A stretch of 64,000 nucleotides of DNA from Bacillus sp. DNRA2 (GCF_012843265.1 NZ_JABAIT010000003.1:165737-229736); one strand, 5' to 3'. Positions 19,339 through 31,033 are shown, counted from the stretch's first letter. The notes: a model not told the origin generated them from the letters alone. Numbers and translations: made by a program.

Positions 19339-20301
19339 GTGAATGTATTGACAAATAAACAAAAAATCATTGTGATTATCGGTCCAACGGCTGTTGGAAA
19401 GACGAGGCTCAGTATTGAGTTGGCTCGCGCTTTTGATGGAGAAATCATTAGCGGAGATTCGATGCAGATTTATCGGGGAATGGATATCGGGACCGCAAAA
19501 ATTAAGCAGGAAGAGATGGAGGGAATCCCCCACCATTTAATCGATATCAAACAACCTGACGAGGAATTTTCTGCGGCTGAGTTTCAAGACTTAGTTCGCG
19601 AAAAGATCACGGAAATTTCCACGCGAAAGAAGCTGCCGATTATCGTTGGCGGCACGGGGCTTTATATTCAATCAGCGATTTACGATTATCATTTTTCTGA
19701 GGCTCCATCAGATCTTGATTTTCGGCGAAGTTTAGAAAAGCGAGCAGAAGCTCTGGGAAACCAGGCGATACATGATGAATTGATGAAAATTGACCCGAGC
19801 AGCGCCGCAGAAATCCATCCGAATAATGTGCGCCGTGTGATTCGAGCGCTGGAAATTTATCATTGCACGGGTAAAACCAAGGAAGAAACACAAGCAAATC
19901 AATCACCTGAGCTCATCTATGATACAGCCTTAATCGGGTTAACAATGGAGCGTGATCGTTTATACGAACGGATAAATCAACGCGTTGATCTTATGGTCGA
20001 AGAAGGATTGCTTGATGAGGTTCGCACCCTGCACGACCGGGGACTGCGCGATTGCCAATCGATTCAAGCTATCGGCTACAAGGAAATCTATCAGTATTTA
20101 GATGAACAAATCAGCTTATCAGATGCAATCGAAATGCTTAAACAAAATTCACGTCGTTATGCCAAGAGGCAATTAACTTGGTTTCGCAACAAAATGCAGG
20201 TAAAATGGTTTGATATGGGCGCTAATGTTCCGTTTGAAAAAAAATTCAACGAAATTTCAGCCTATATTGAAGGAAAGCTTCAACTTAAATCGAATACATA
20301 A
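19339..20301 (+). CDS. miaA: tRNA dimethylallyltransferase
   Basis: 320 aa. It transfers dimethylallyl to N6 of A37, the substrate step for MiaB at 9.1 kb. The Walker A GPTAVGKT (about residues 15-22), [22 protein letters not shown] and GGTGLYIQS motifs are all in place, and the C-terminus has [16 protein letters not shown]. The start is GTG at 19339 with AAAGG; a TTG at 19348 is possible. The 29-bp gap to hfq makes the conserved miaA-hfq operon. Confidence 0.95.
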   Translation: MNVLTNKQKIIVIIGPTAVGKTRLSIELARAFDGEIISGDSMQIYRGMDIGTAKIKQEEMEGIPHHLIDIKQPDEEFSAAEFQDLVREKITEISTRKKLPIIVGGTGLYIQSAIYDYHFSEAPSDLDFRRSLEKRAEALGNQAIHDELMKIDPSSAAEIHPNNVRRVIRALEIYHCTGKTKEETQANQSPELIYDTALIGLTMERDRLYERINQRVDLMVEEGLLDEVRTLHDRGLRDCQSIQAIGYKEIYQYLDEQISLSDAIEMLKQNSRRYAKRQLTWFRNKMQVKWFDMGANVPFEKKFNEISAYIEGKLQLKSNT

Positions 20302-20329
20302 TACTAGAGATAAAAGAGGAGGATCAGTA

Positions 20330-20563
20330 ATGAAAACATCCATTAATATCCAAGACCAATATTTAAACCAACTCCGCAAGGATGGAACGAATGTCACTGT
20401 ATTTTTGTTGAACGGATTTCAATTAAGAGGCCAAATTAAAGGTTTTGATAACTTTACGGTCTTATTTGAATCTGAAGGTAAGCAACAATTAGTTTACAAA
20501 CACGCAATTTCTACTTTTGCCCCTCAACGTAATGTACAATTGGATTTAGAAGGCGCTCAATAA
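20330..20563 (+). CDS. hfq: RNA chaperone Hfq
   Basis: 77 aa Sm-like hexameric RNA-binding protein. The Sm1 motif is [25 protein letters not shown] and the Sm2 region is [25 protein letters not shown] precedes the ATG at 20330. It has the short C-terminal tail typical of Bacillus Hfq. It is followed by a terminator. Confidence 0.96.
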   Translation: MKTSINIQDQYLNQLRKDGTNVTVFLLNGFQLRGQIKGFDNFTVLFESEGKQQLVYKHAISTFAPQRNVQLDLEGAQ

Positions 20564-20584
20564 TCCTTCTTAAATAGATGCTTA

Positions 20585-20619
20585 AAAACGATTCACTTTC
20601 ATAGTGAGTCGTTTTTTTT
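20585..20619 (+). terminator. Terminator of miaA-hfq
   Basis: AAACGATTCACT pairs with AGTGAGTCGTTT, then seven T. Confidence 0.88.
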
Positions 20620-20709
20620 ATTTGTTAAAGTCCAATTAAACATAATGAACGTTGGAGGACGTGAATACATTTATAAGAGGAGTCCCGTTTTAAAAGTGAG
20701 GTGAAAGCT

Positions 20710-21660
20710 TTGGACCAACCAATGCGAATGAAAAATAATGGACAAATCAGCATCGTGCTTAACTCACAAAAGCGAAATGAGTTAACAAAAACTCTCCCTG
20801 ACTTATCAAACGTTGTTCCAAATAGCATTCCCCCTGAGCATACAGCCTTAAAGGAAATTGAGGAAGAGCTTGGAGCACTCGTTGGTATGGATGAAATGAA
20901 GCGAATGATTAAAGAAATCTACGCCTGGATATATGTGAATAAAAAAAGAGCGGATATTGGATTACGTTCAGAAAAACAGGCCCTTCATATGATGTTTAAA
21001 GGAAATCCCGGAACCGGAAAAACGACGGTTGCCAGGCTCATCGGCAAACTGTTCTTGAAAATGAATGTTCTCTCAAAAGGGCATTTAATTGAAGCGGAGC
21101 GGGCTGATCTCGTTGGTGAATACATTGGTCATACCGCCCAAAAGACGCGGGATCTCATCAAAAAATCACTCGGCGGTATTCTCTTTATTGATGAGGCCTA
21201 TTCACTTGGGCGCGGTGGTGAAAAGGATTTTGGAAAGGAAGCCATCGATACGCTTGTAAAGCATATGGAGGATAAGCAGCACGAATTCATCCTCATTTTA
21301 GCAGGATATTCACGGGAAATGGATTATTTCTTAAGCTTAAACCCCGGCTTGCATTCGCGTTTTCCACTTGTGATTGATTTCCCTGATTATTCAATTGATC
21401 AGCTGATGGAGATTTCCGGGTTAATGCTGAAGGACCGTGAATATGTCCTAAGTCATGAAGCTGAAAAAAGGCTTCGCAGTCATCTGGCATATGTGAAAAC
21501 TGCGCACAGCCCAAGCGGCTTTTCCAATGGCCGCTATGTCCGAAACATTATCGAAAAATCAATCCGGTCCCAATCAATGAGGTTATTAATGCAAAACAGC
21601 TACGACCGTCACGAGCTCTTAACGATCAGAAGCAACGATTTGGTGCTGGAGGAAGAATGA
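20710..21660 (+). CDS. spoVK: Stage V sporulation protein K (AAA+ ATPase)
   Basis: About 316 aa CbxX/CfxQ-type AAA+ ATPase made in the mother cell and needed for spore maturation. Motifs: GNPGTGKTT (Walker A, near residue 100), GGILFIDEAYSL (Walker B), a sensor-1 ILAGYSREMD and the arginine-finger region NPGLHSRFP. I prefer TTG at 20710 because AGTGAGGTG (20694-20702) is correctly spaced to it; a GTG at 20701 overlaps that site. The order hfq-spoVK is conserved in Bacillus. Confidence 0.93.
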   Translation: MDQPMRMKNNGQISIVLNSQKRNELTKTLPDLSNVVPNSIPPEHTALKEIEEELGALVGMDEMKRMIKEIYAWIYVNKKRADIGLRSEKQALHMMFKGNPGTGKTTVARLIGKLFLKMNVLSKGHLIEAERADLVGEYIGHTAQKTRDLIKKSLGGILFIDEAYSLGRGGEKDFGKEAIDTLVKHMEDKQHEFILILAGYSREMDYFLSLNPGLHSRFPLVIDFPDYSIDQLMEISGLMLKDREYVLSHEAEKRLRSHLAYVKTAHSPSGFSNGRYVRNIIEKSIRSQSMRLLMQNSYDRHELLTIRSNDLVLEEE

Positions 21661-21769
21661 TGAAACTTTGAAAAGAAGGTATTGGATGTTTCTTTTGGAG
21701 TTGAGCGGAGCGTAGCGGACATCTATTCCTTTATTATTGATTTTAACGGTGGATTTTGCGCTTTGGGGG

Positions 21770-21895
21770 ACATGAGATGCCTTATTTCGCTTAAAATAGT
21801 GACTCTGGCTTGATTTTTAGGCAAATAGCGAACCCCATGTCCGATAATATCCCCATATGAGCATTTTTTATGAAAATAACGAACTATATGTCCCC
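21770..21895. repeat. Degenerate repeat or inverted repeat near spoVK 3' side
   Basis: Blocks like AAATAGCGAA...CATGTCC and AAATAACGAA...ATGTCCCC follow an inverted GGGGACATG...TTATTTCGC block. They look like a decayed member of the intergenic hairpin repeats seen elsewhere in the window, but the match between units is poor. Confidence 0.4.
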
Positions 21896-21899
21896 ACAA

Positions 21900-21938
21900 A
21901 AAACCGCATGGACGCCATCATGGTCCATGCGGTTTTCA
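21900..21938. terminator. Bidirectional terminator between spoVK and the TRIC gene
   Basis: AAACCGCATGGAC and GTCCATGCGGTTT pair perfectly. A-run on one side and T-run on the other let it stop both converging genes. Confidence 0.92.
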
Positions 21939-21943
21939 TTACG

Positions 21944-22582
21944 TTAATATTCCTGTCCTCTAACACTTTGGAGCTTTTTTTGCGGTGACATACTGCGAAT
22001 CGGCAACTTCCAATCATAAGTATAAGAAAGAATCCGCAATGCCGTGATAATGACAAACAAAACGTACAGCTCAAGTCCTGTTTTAGCCATGCCAAGTCCG
22101 ATAGCAGCACCAGCTATTATGGCCCAAAGCCCGTAAATTTCTTCTTTTAAAACAAGTGGTTTCCGTTTTGCTAGCAGGTCACGGATAATTCCTCCGCCAG
22201 CACCTGTTAAAATGGCTGCAACGATTACGGCGCTTATAGGGTGATCCATTTTAACCGCATAAAGGGCTCCCTGAATCGCAAACGCCGACAAGCCGAGGGC
22301 GTCAAAAAAATTACCCCAGCGCTGCCAATGGGCAAGCAATCGATTGGGAAACATAAAGATGATCGTTATCGAAACAATGGCAGTAGTAAAATATATACCT
22401 TGATCCCAGAGGGCAGACACGGGAACGCCAATCAATAGATTCCGGATCGCTCCACCACCAAATGCGGTGACAATGCCCAGAATATAAACTCCTAATATAT
22501 CATATTCCTCTTCCATTGCTACAAATGCTCCGCTGGCAGCAAAGGCAATTGTACCAATCATGCTTAAAACTTCCCAGGTCAT
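21944..22582 (-). CDS. Trimeric intracellular cation (TRIC) channel family protein
   Basis: 212 aa, about seven hydrophobic segments. It carries the two internally duplicated family signatures AFGGGAIRNLLIG (near residue 40) and TGAGGGIIRDLLA (near residue 125). TRIC/UPF0126 proteins are homotrimeric K+-permeable channels; B. subtilis has a homologue named YvgT. It is transcribed opposite to its neighbours, and its ATG at 22582 has only a weak upstream purine stretch (GGGAGTGGACACGAA). Channel function is from the family, not shown here. Confidence 0.85.
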   Translation of the reverse strand: MTWEVLSMIGTIAFAASGAFVAMEEEYDILGVYILGIVTAFGGGAIRNLLIGVPVSALWDQGIYFTTAIVSITIIFMFPNRLLAHWQRWGNFFDALGLSAFAIQGALYAVKMDHPISAVIVAAILTGAGGGIIRDLLAKRKPLVLKEEIYGLWAIIAGAAIGLGMAKTGLELYVLFVIITALRILSYTYDWKLPIRSMSPQKKLQSVRGQEY

Positions 22583-22783
22583 TTCGTGTCCACTCCCAGT
22601 TTATTGCAAATTTTCAAAAAGTGACAATTTAGTGAATTCGATATAAAAATTTTAACATGGATAATCGGAATTTCAACTGTTTTCTTGGTGAAAAATGTTG
22701 AATAATAGTACATTAGGGAAATAAGGATAATTTTGTTATGATAGGGAGAGAATCAGAACTAAAAAAAGAAAGAGGGATTGCGA

Positions 22784-24043
22784 TTGGAAAGACAAAGTGA
22801 GTTAGAAAAAGTCATATTAGTCGGCTGTCAAACTCCTGAAATCGACGACCTCCATTTTCAATATTCAATGGATGAGCTTACCTCACTGACCGATACGGCT
22901 AAAGGTGAGGTGTTAATCACTTTAAGTCAAAAGCGTGACCGGGTCCATCCGGCAACATACATAGGAAAAGGAAAGCTTGAAGAGTTAAAAGCGTTAGAGG
23001 AGGAATTGGAGCCAGATATCATTATTTTTAATGATGAATTATCTCCCACCCAAATTCGAAATCTATCGCGCGGATTTGAAGCACGCGTAATCGACCGGAC
23101 TCAGTTGATTCTGGATATTTTTGCGCAACGAGCTCGTTCAAAAGAAGGGAAGCTTCAGGTGGAACTTGCTCAGCTTCAATATATGCTCCCTCGCCTTGTC
23201 GGACAGGGGACAGCTTTGTCCAGATTAGGTGCCGGGATTGGGACGCGCGGACCAGGAGAAACAAAGCTTGAGTCAGACCGTCGTCACATTCGCAGACGAA
23301 TTGATGATATTAAAACACAGCTATCCGTTATCGTGGGACATCGTGAGCGTTACCGAGAACGGCGCAAGAAAAACAATGCCTTTCAAATTGCGATCGTCGG
23401 CTATACAAACGCTGGGAAGTCGACGTTGTTTAACCGATTGACGGAAGCGGAAACACTCGAAGAAGATCAATTGTTCGCAACGCTTGACCCAACGACGCGC
23501 AAGTTAATTTTACCGAGTGGCTATACGGCGCTCATTACCGATACAGTTGGATTTTTACAAGACTTACCGACAACTTTGATTGCGGCTTTCCGCTCAACTT
23601 TGGAGGAAGTCAACGAGGCCGATTTGCTGCTTCATGTTGTTGATAGCTCAAATCCTGATTATTTTCAGCATGAACAAACCGTTTCTGGGCTGTTAGAAGA
23701 ACTCGAAAATCAGCATTTGCCGCAATTAACGGTATATAACAAACGGGATATTATGAGCTCGGAATTTGTGCCCACCGCTAAAACTGAAACAATCGCCATC
23801 ACCGCCTTTTCCGAAGAAGATAGACAAAAATTGAAGCAAAAGATTGAAGACATCATTATTGGAATGATGGAGGCTTATCATGTCCTGATTCCATCGACAG
23901 AAGGCAAGCTTCTTTCGCAATTAAAAAATGAAACAATCTTGCGGGAGCTTGTATTTGCCGAAGATGTGCAAATGTATGTCTGTAAAGGGTTTGCCTATCA
24001 AAATCAAACCATTGCCGGACAGTTGAAAAAATACTCAGTTTAA
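22784..24043 (+). CDS. hflX: GTPase HflX
   Basis: 419 aa ribosome-splitting GTPase active under heat and antibiotic stress. The N-terminal HflX domain has GKGKLEEL and the glycine-rich [15 protein letters not shown]. The G domain has G1 [10 protein letters not shown]3 DTVGF and G4 NKRD. I place the start at TTG 22784 with AAAGAGGG eight bases upstream; a TTG six bases earlier overlaps that site. It is followed after 15 bp by ynbB, as in B. subtilis (ynbA-ynbB). Confidence 0.93.
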   Translation: MERQSELEKVILVGCQTPEIDDLHFQYSMDELTSLTDTAKGEVLITLSQKRDRVHPATYIGKGKLEELKALEEELEPDIIIFNDELSPTQIRNLSRGFEARVIDRTQLILDIFAQRARSKEGKLQVELAQLQYMLPRLVGQGTALSRLGAGIGTRGPGETKLESDRRHIRRRIDDIKTQLSVIVGHRERYRERRKKNNAFQIAIVGYTNAGKSTLFNRLTEAETLEEDQLFATLDPTTRKLILPSGYTALITDTVGFLQDLPTTLIAAFRSTLEEVNEADLLLHVVDSSNPDYFQHEQTVSGLLEELENQHLPQLTVYNKRDIMSSEFVPTAKTETIAITAFSEEDRQKLKQKIEDIIIGMMEAYHVLIPSTEGKLLSQLKNETILRELVFAEDVQMYVCKGFAYQNQTIAGQLKKYSV

Positions 24044-24058
24044 GATAGGGGAAGAAAG

Positions 24059-25330
24059 ATGTATCAACAGTTAGTTCATGGGGAAGCACTACAAATGTTA
24101 GTGAATCAAGTTGAAACGCAAATTTCCGCGGTTCACAAACAAATCGACGAAAGGATTGAAACCAATCAATATCGTGTTTTAACAAGCTACCAAAATAACA
24201 GAGTCAGTGATTCACATTTTATCCCATCAACAGGATATGGATATGATGATATCGGTCGCGATACGCTGGAAAAAATTTATGCTGAGGTTTTTGGAGGCGA
24301 AGCGGGGCTAGTACGTCCGCAAATCATCTCTGGAACTCATGCGATTTCGATTGCCCTATTTGGAATTCTACGTCCAGGCGATGAATTGCTTTACATAACC
24401 GGTAAACCTTACGATACTCTTGAGGAGATCGTCGGAATCCGCGGCAATGGCGTTGGCTCATTAAAGGAGTTCGGAATCTCTTATCAAAGCGTTGACCTGA
24501 CTGACAGTGGAGAAATTAATTTTGAAGCGGTAGCCTCAGCGATTAAGCCAAACACAAAAATGATTGGCATCCAGCGTTCTAAAGGATATGCGACAAGACC
24601 TTCGTTTACGATAAGTGAAATTAAAGAAATGATCCAGTTTGTTAAAGAATTAAAGCCTGATGTTGTTGTTTTTGTAGACAATTGCTATGGAGAATTCGTT
24701 GAGGATTTAGAGCCATGTCACGTCGGTGCTGATTTAATGGCGGGTTCTTTAATCAAAAATCCTGGTGGAGGTATTGCAAAAACAGGTGGCTATATTGTTG
24801 GAAAAAAAGAATATGTTGAGGCCTGCTCCTATCGAATGACCTCACCAGGGATTGGCGCCGAAGCCGGGGCATCCCTATATAGTTTACAGGAAATGTATCA
24901 AGGTTTCTTTCTGGCTCCCCATGTAGTTGGGCAAGCGCTCAAAGGCGCGGTGTTCACTGCGGCGATGCTCGAGAAGCTTGGAATGAATACGCAGCCGAAG
25001 TGGAATGCGACAAGAACTGATTTAATCCAATCCGTTCAATTTGATGATCGTGATAAAATGGTGGCATTTTGTCAGGCGATTCAATACGCTTCTCCAATCA
25101 ATTCACACGTCACACCGTATCCGAGCTATATGCCAGGCTATGATGATGATGTGATTATGGCAGCAGGAACCTTTATTCAAGGTGCTAGCATCGAATTAAC
25201 CGCAGATGGTCCAACGAGACCACCATATGTTGCTTATGTTCAAGGGGGATTAACCTACTCCCATGTAAAGATAGCTGTGTGCATTGCGTTAAATCATCTG
25301 CTCGAGAAGGGCTATATCCAATTAATATAA
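24059..25330 (+). CDS. ynbB: PLP-dependent aluminium-resistance/methionine gamma-lyase-like protein YnbB
   Basis: 423 aa fold-type I PLP enzyme of the family often annotated as methionine gamma-lyase family or aluminium resistance protein. The putative PLP lysine lies in GSLIKNPGGGIAKTGG near residue 235. FVDNCYGEFVE supplies the conserved aspartate, and RPQIISGTHAI marks the phosphate site. Its true substrate is not known. It is cotranscribed with hflX, and glnR lies just downstream under its own promoter. Confidence 0.88.
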   Translation: MYQQLVHGEALQMLVNQVETQISAVHKQIDERIETNQYRVLTSYQNNRVSDSHFIPSTGYGYDDIGRDTLEKIYAEVFGGEAGLVRPQIISGTHAISIALFGILRPGDELLYITGKPYDTLEEIVGIRGNGVGSLKEFGISYQSVDLTDSGEINFEAVASAIKPNTKMIGIQRSKGYATRPSFTISEIKEMIQFVKELKPDVVVFVDNCYGEFVEDLEPCHVGADLMAGSLIKNPGGGIAKTGGYIVGKKEYVEACSYRMTSPGIGAEAGASLYSLQEMYQGFFLAPHVVGQALKGAVFTAAMLEKLGMNTQPKWNATRTDLIQSVQFDDRDKMVAFCQAIQYASPINSHVTPYPSYMPGYDDDVIMAAGTFIQGASIELTADGPTRPPYVAYVQGGLTYSHVKIAVCIALNHLLEKGYIQLI

Positions 25331-25438
25331 TAGAACTGCTAGATAATTTAAAAAATACTAGCATTTCCCTATTTTTAGTGTAAAATCAAAATCGGGAATC
25401 AACCATTTTCCGTTTCGGAAAATAATTTTATTAAATGA

Positions 25439-25489
25439 TGTTAAAAAACCTAACATCTTATTGACATATTTTCTAACAATAAATATAAT
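25439..25489 (+). promoter_or_regulatory. glnRA promoter with two GlnR/TnrA boxes
   Basis: TTGACA (25461-25466), 17 bp, TATAAT (25484-25489) is a consensus sigma-A promoter. A perfect TGTNA-N7-TNACA GlnR box lies at 25439-25455. A second, one-mismatch box (TGACA-N7-TAACA) at 25462-25478 overlaps the -35. The two-operator layout is that of B. subtilis glnRA, giving feedback repression when glutamine is plentiful. Confidence 0.92.
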
Positions 25490-25526
25490 GTAAACAAGAA
25501 GTAACATACCAAGGAGGAGAAATCGA

Positions 25527-25943
25527 TTGAGCGGTAGTCAAATTAGACGAACAATGCCGTTGTTTCCCATTGGTACGGTTATGCAACTCACGGATTTATC
25601 AGCCCGACAAATTCGTTACTACGAGGAGCATGAACTGATTTCTCCGGCACGTTCTGATGGGAAAAGAAGAATGTTTTCACTTAATGATATCGATAAGCTT
25701 TTGGAAATTAAGGACTTAATCGATCAAGGTGTAAACCTAGCAGGCATCAAGCAGATTTTTGCAAAAACTCAAGCAGAAGCAGTACAAACGCAAGAAATAA
25801 CGCAAGAAACTGAAAAAGCAAGACGTGATTTGACGGATAGTGAAATCAGAAAACTGCTACGCAATGAATTGTTACAGGCAGGCCGCTTTAATCGCGGTGG
25901 TGGTGCACAACGACAAGGTCATATGTCGCGCTTTTTTCAATAA
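25527..25943 (+). CDS. glnR: Glutamine synthetase repressor GlnR
   Basis: 138 aa MerR-family regulator. The N-terminal winged helix has [22 protein letters not shown] and the following region has [25 protein letters not shown]. The C-terminal tail senses feedback-inhibited glutamine synthetase. The start is TTG at 25527 with AAGGAGGAG. It controls its own operon through the boxes at 25439-25478. Confidence 0.95.
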   Translation: MSGSQIRRTMPLFPIGTVMQLTDLSARQIRYYEEHELISPARSDGKRRMFSLNDIDKLLEIKDLIDQGVNLAGIKQIFAKTQAEAVQTQEITQETEKARRDLTDSEIRKLLRNELLQAGRFNRGGGAQRQGHMSRFFQ

Positions 25944-25974
25944 TTTTTGATGTAAAAAAGGGAGGAAATCGAAA

Positions 25975-27312
25975 ATGCATAAGAATTACACTAAAGAAGA
26001 CATTTTCAGAATGGCTAAGGAAGAAAACGTAAAATTTATCCGCCTTCAATTTACAGATATCCTTGGAACAATCAAAAACGTAGAGATTCCTGTAAGTCAG
26101 CTTGAAAAAGCATTAGATAACAAAATGATGTTTGATGGATCTTCAATTGAAGGTTTCGTTCGAATTGAAGAATCAGATATGTACTTATATCCGGACCTAA
26201 GCACTTGGGTTATCTTCCCTTGGACTGCTGAAAAAGGTAAAGTGGCTCGTTTAATCTGTGATATCTATAACTCAGATTTAACTCCATTTGAGGGCGACCC
26301 TCGTAACAACTTAAAACGTGTTCTAAATGAAATGAAGGAATTAGGCTTCACAAACTTCAACTTAGGACCTGAGCCAGAATTCTTCCTATTTAAATTAGAT
26401 GATAAAGGCGAACCAACTCTTGAGCTTAACGATAATGGCGGTTACTTTGACCTTGCACCAACTGACCTTGGTGAAAACTGCCGTCGTGATATCGTGCTTG
26501 AACTTGAAGAAATGGGCTTCGAAATTGAAGCATCTCACCATGAGGTTGCTCCTGGTCAGCACGAAATCGATTTCAAATATGCAGATGCTCTAACTGCATG
26601 TGACCAAATTCAAACATTCAAGTTGGTTGTAAAAACAATCGCTCGTAAGCATGGTCTTCATGCTACATTCATGCCAAAACCATTGTTCGGTGTAAACGGT
26701 TCTGGTATGCACTGTAACCTATCTTTATTCAAAGACGGCGAAAATGCATTCTACGATACAAGCAAAAACTTAGAATTAAGTGATGATGCACTTCATTTTA
26801 TCGCAGGTGTTATCAAGCACGCTCACGGATTTACAGCGGTAACAAACCCAACTGTAAACTCTTATAAGCGTCTAGTGCCTGGCTACGAAGCGCCATGTTA
26901 TGTTGCTTGGTCTGCTCGTAACCGTTCACCACTTATTCGTATCCCAGCTTCACGTGGTCTAAGCACTCGTATTGAAGTACGTAGCGTTGACCCAGCGGCT
27001 AACCCATACTTAGCGATGGCTGTATTATTAAAAGCTGGTCTAGATGGAATTAAGAACAAATTAACTCCTCCAGTTCCAGTTGACCGTAATATCTATGTCA
27101 TGACAAAAGAAGAGCGTGTTGAAGCAGGTATCGATGATCTTCCAGCAACATTGGCAGTCGCTCTTGAGAACCTTCAAGCTGATGAAGTCATCACAGCTGG
27201 TTTAGGAGCTCACATTCTTGAGCACTTTGTTGAGGCAAAAGAGATCGAATGGGATATGTTCCGTACAACTGTTCACCAATGGGAAAGAGACCAATACATG
27301 AAAATGTATTAA
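25975..27312 (+). CDS. glnA: Glutamine synthetase type I
   Basis: 445 aa, GSI-alpha length; makes glutamine from glutamate, ammonia and ATP. Active-site motifs: [19 protein letters not shown], the ATP-loop region [17 protein letters not shown] and [12 protein letters not shown]. The alpha type lacks the adenylylation insert and is controlled instead by GlnR/TnrA contact and feedback inhibition. It has strongly biased codon use, as expected of an abundant enzyme. Second gene of glnRA. Confidence 0.97.
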   Translation: MHKNYTKEDIFRMAKEENVKFIRLQFTDILGTIKNVEIPVSQLEKALDNKMMFDGSSIEGFVRIEESDMYLYPDLSTWVIFPWTAEKGKVARLICDIYNSDLTPFEGDPRNNLKRVLNEMKELGFTNFNLGPEPEFFLFKLDDKGEPTLELNDNGGYFDLAPTDLGENCRRDIVLELEEMGFEIEASHHEVAPGQHEIDFKYADALTACDQIQTFKLVVKTIARKHGLHATFMPKPLFGVNGSGMHCNLSLFKDGENAFYDTSKNLELSDDALHFIAGVIKHAHGFTAVTNPTVNSYKRLVPGYEAPCYVAWSARNRSPLIRIPASRGLSTRIEVRSVDPAANPYLAMAVLLKAGLDGIKNKLTPPVPVDRNIYVMTKEERVEAGIDDLPATLAVALENLQADEVITAGLGAHILEHFVEAKEIEWDMFRTTVHQWERDQYMKMY

Positions 27313-27335
27313 TCATTAGATTAATGATGAAAGAT

Positions 27336-27427
27336 AGCCGAACTTGGCCTTGTGCTGAGTTCGGTTTTTCTATTTTTGGATAAAATAAAAAAATCCAAAA
27401 CCCTTTAAAAGATTTTGGACCTTTTTA
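27336..27427. terminator. Two terminators between glnA and lexA
   Basis: CCGAACT pairs with AGTTCGG at 27337-27365, followed by TTTTTC, ending glnRA. TCCAAAACC pairs with GATTTTGGA at 27391-27420, with A-run and T-run flanks, so it can stop both glnA and the converging lexA. Confidence 0.82.
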
Positions 27428-27462
27428 CTAAAACAATCTATTAATTTATTAGAATCAAGTTC

Positions 27463-28086
27463 TTAGTGAATATGACGGTAAACTCCGATTACTTTTCCTA
27501 AAATCGAAACGTTTTGGAGAATAATAGGCTCTAACGCTGAATTTTCCGGTTGTAAACGAATATAGTCTTTTTCTTTGAAGAAACGCTTAACGGTAGCTTC
27601 GTCATCCTCGGTCATTGCCACGACAATTTCACCATTTGAAGCTGTTTTTTGCTGTTTCACAATAACGTAATCGCCGTCCAAAATTCCAGCTTCGATCATA
27701 CTGTCTCCCATTACCTCAAGCATAAATACTTGGTCATCACCTGCAGCTAAACTTTCAGGGAGAGGGAAGTACTCCTCAACATTTTCAATTGCAGTGATTG
27801 GAGTTCCTGCTGTAACTTTCCCGACAACTGGTACATTAATCACGTTATTTTTAGGGATGTTGTTGTCTTCGTCAATATCCAATATTTCAATCGCGCGGGG
27901 CTTGGTTGGGTCGCGGCGAATAAGTCCTTTGCTTTCTAGTCGAGCTAAGTGGCCGTGTACGGTAGAACTTGATGCTAAGCCAACAGCTTCGCCAATTTCA
28001 CGAACGGAAGGTGGATAACCTTTTTTTCTTACTTCATCTTTTATGTAATCTAATATATTCTGCTGGCGCTTCGATAACTTTGTCAT
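27463..28086 (-). CDS. lexA: SOS repressor LexA
   Basis: 207 aa. The N-terminal winged helix (1-70) has [21 protein letters not shown]. Autocleavage is at A93-G94 (VTAGTP) with S129 (GDSM) and K167 as the catalytic dyad, matching B. subtilis S127/K165 within two residues. I start at ATG 28086 (GAGGTGGGA ribosome binding site); a longer frame would run into its own operators. It represses SOS genes, including yneA opposite. Confidence 0.97.
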   Translation of the reverse strand: MTKLSKRQQNILDYIKDEVRKKGYPPSVREIGEAVGLASSSTVHGHLARLESKGLIRRDPTKPRAIEILDIDEDNNIPKNNVINVPVVGKVTAGTPITAIENVEEYFPLPESLAAGDDQVFMLEVMGDSMIEAGILDGDYVIVKQQKTASNGEIVVAMTEDDEATVKRFFKEKDYIRLQPENSALEPIILQNVSILGKVIGVYRHIH

Positions 28087-28147
28087 ACTTCCCACCTCAT
28101 ATGGTTTTCTAATTACTCCCATTATAACACAAGATTTCATGATAATA

Positions 28148-28218
28148 CAAACATAAGTTCGAATTTCAGTTGACACAAACGAATGTTCGTAATATACTCT
28201 AAATAGAACATATATTCG
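28148..28218. promoter_or_regulatory. lexA/yneA divergent promoter with three LexA boxes
   Basis: CAAAC-ATAA-GTTCG (28148-28161), CAAAC-GAAT-GTTCG (28176-28189) and AGAAC-ATAT-ATTCG (28205-28218) match the Bacillus box CGAAC-N4-GTTCG with one, one and two mismatches. The middle box fills the 17-bp spacer of a yneA promoter, TTGACA (28170-28175) and TATACT (28193-28198), an arrangement that would give tight SOS repression. Confidence 0.92.
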
Positions 28219-28235
28219 TTTTAGGGGTGCTATTT

Positions 28236-29242
<1,007 letters not shown>

Positions 29243-29285
29243 TAATATGGCATTTAGTTGACAGTTTTAAAAAGGAGTAAAGTAA

Positions 29286-29519
29286 ATGCAACTAAATGAA
29301 TTAATTGCTAGAATAAATGAACTTTCCAAGAAGTCAAAGACGACTGGATTGACTATCGAAGAGGCAAAAGAGCAATCGAAGCTTCGCGCAAAATATCTTG
29401 AAAACTTCCGCTCACAAGTACTTAATACGATGAAATCTGTAAAGATTATTGATCCTGAAGGTAATGATGTTACCCCAGATAAATTAAAAGCGTTAAAATC
29501 CAAAAAAAGTCTTCATTAA
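29286..29519 (+). CDS. ynzC: DUF896 protein YnzC
   Basis: 77 aa, the typical size of DUF896. A helical hairpin with ELIARINELSKKSKTTGLT and EEAKEQSKLRAKYLENFR is followed by a conserved tail (IDPEGNDVTPDKL). The molecular role is unknown. Last gene of the LexA-controlled operon, ended by a terminator. Confidence 0.94.
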   Translation: MQLNELIARINELSKKSKTTGLTIEEAKEQSKLRAKYLENFRSQVLNTMKSVKIIDPEGNDVTPDKLKALKSKKSLH

Positions 29520-29523
29520 AAGA

Positions 29524-29565
29524 AAAAAAGGGGATGCATCGATTTAGATGATTCCCCTTTTTTTA
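29524..29565. terminator. Terminator of the yneA operon, possibly bidirectional
   Basis: AAAAAAAGGGGAT pairs with ATTCCCCTTTTTTT, enclosing a further CATC/GATG pairing. The converging gene niaP ends about 60 bp beyond. Confidence 0.88.
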
Positions 29566-29627
29566 AGTTTTTTTCCGCCACTCTGTGGTCTGTAGTTTTT
29601 AAAACGCCTCAATCTTCATTGTAAAAA

Positions 29628-30833
29628 CTAAGCTAATTCCGTTTGCTTTGTTTCTTTCCCTAAGAATAAGACAGCTAATGCACCAATCACGATGGCGACC
29701 GTAAAGACCGTAAACATGGTCGGAATCGCAACCTCTCTAACCACGAGATATCCAACTAACAAAGGACCAAAGATACCGCCAATTCGTCCGAATGCTGCTG
29801 CCATCCCGGCTCCGGTCCCGCGAATCGCTGTAGGATATTGTTCAGGTGTGTAGGCATACAAGGCGCCCCATGCTCCTAAGTTAAAGAAAGATAACAGAAT
29901 ACCTGATGTGATTAGTAATCCTAAAGACTCAGCAAAGCCAAAGAAATAAGCGCTCACAGCAGTTCCGAGTAAGTATGTAACTAAAACAAATTTCCTACCT
30001 AAGCGTTCAATGAACCATGCTGCAGTAAAATAACCAGGAAGCTGCGCCAAAGTCATAATCAGTACATATTGAAAGCTCTTAATCAAGCTGAATCCCTTCA
30101 TAACCATAACGCTCGGAAGCCACATGAACATCCCGTAATACGAGAAGACGACACAAAACCATAAAATCCACAGCGTTACTGTTTGCTTCGTATGGGGTTT
30201 AGCCCAAACTGAAATAATATTTTCCGTCATGCTCTTTTTGGTGCTGTTACTTTTTGCGATAAACTGTGGTGAATCGGGCAGTTTTAAACGCAAATACAGT
30301 GCATAAAACGCAGGTAAGGCACTAATGAGTAAAGCGATTTGCCAGCCGTATTTTGGAATAATAAAGAATGATATTAACGCTGAAATTAACCAGCCACCGG
30401 CCCAAAAGCTTTCCAAGAGAACAACGATCCGGCCTCTTTTCTCAGCAGGGACAATCTCTGAAACTAATGTCGAAGCAACTGGTAATTCTCCACCTAAGCC
30501 CATGCCGATAAAAAAACGGAGAATCATAAACATCGTTAAAGTTGTTGTAAGTGCCGAAAGACCACTTCCGATAGAAAAAAGTAAAAGCGTAATAATAAAG
30601 ACATTTTTGCGGCCGATGCGGTCGGCCATTAACCCGAAAGTAAGTGCTCCAACAGCCATTCCAATCGAATTAATGCTGCCAATCCAACCCATTTGTTCTG
30701 TCGTTAAATTCCACTCTTTTTGCAGGGCTGCTATGATGAAAGACAGCATCCCGACATCCATCGCATCAAAAAGCCATCCTAAACCTGCGATTCCTAGTAG
30801 CCGTCTCTGTGAAACCGAGCTTGAGTTATTCAT
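29628..30833 (-). CDS. niaP: MFS transporter, NiaP-like (niacin uptake)
   Basis: 401 aa with about 12 membrane segments. The MFS signatures GLMADRIGRKN (loop 2-3) and GFLF-type repeats are present, and long stretches resemble what I recall of B. subtilis NiaP (YceI): GVAGLGWLFDAMDVG-like, GMGLGGELPVASTLVSE, YAYTPEQYPTAIRGTG and the C-terminal GKETKQTEL. That supports niacin transport, but the substrate is inferred from remembered homology. It is transcribed alone on the minus strand, with AGGGGAGATG before ATG 30833. Confidence 0.8.
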   Translation of the reverse strand: MNNSSSVSQRRLLGIAGLGWLFDAMDVGMLSFIIAALQKEWNLTTEQMGWIGSINSIGMAVGALTFGLMADRIGRKNVFIITLLLFSIGSGLSALTTTLTMFMILRFFIGMGLGGELPVASTLVSEIVPAEKRGRIVVLLESFWAGGWLISALISFFIIPKYGWQIALLISALPAFYALYLRLKLPDSPQFIAKSNSTKKSMTENIISVWAKPHTKQTVTLWILWFCVVFSYYGMFMWLPSVMVMKGFSLIKSFQYVLIMTLAQLPGYFTAAWFIERLGRKFVLVTYLLGTAVSAYFFGFAESLGLLITSGILLSFFNLGAWGALYAYTPEQYPTAIRGTGAGMAAAFGRIGGIFGPLLVGYLVVREVAIPTMFTVFTVAIVIGALAVLFLGKETKQTELA

Positions 30834-31033
30834 TTACATCTCCCCTTAGTTGTTTCTGAAATAAATATAGCATTATTTTGTCCAAATCTATTATAAGTAA
30901 AGTATTTTTTGTCATACTAACAGAGAAATCGACATTTTTTAAAAAAATAAACGGCTATTGGTTGTGAAAAAAAGCTTGTAACTATAATATAAAAGATGTG
31001 AAATCTTATGTTAATGAGGAAAGGATGAAAGAA

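Noticed and set aside
30325..30849. 174-aa + strand frame opposite niaP
   Set aside because: Antisense to a clear 12-helix transporter; composition and length are those of a shadow frame.
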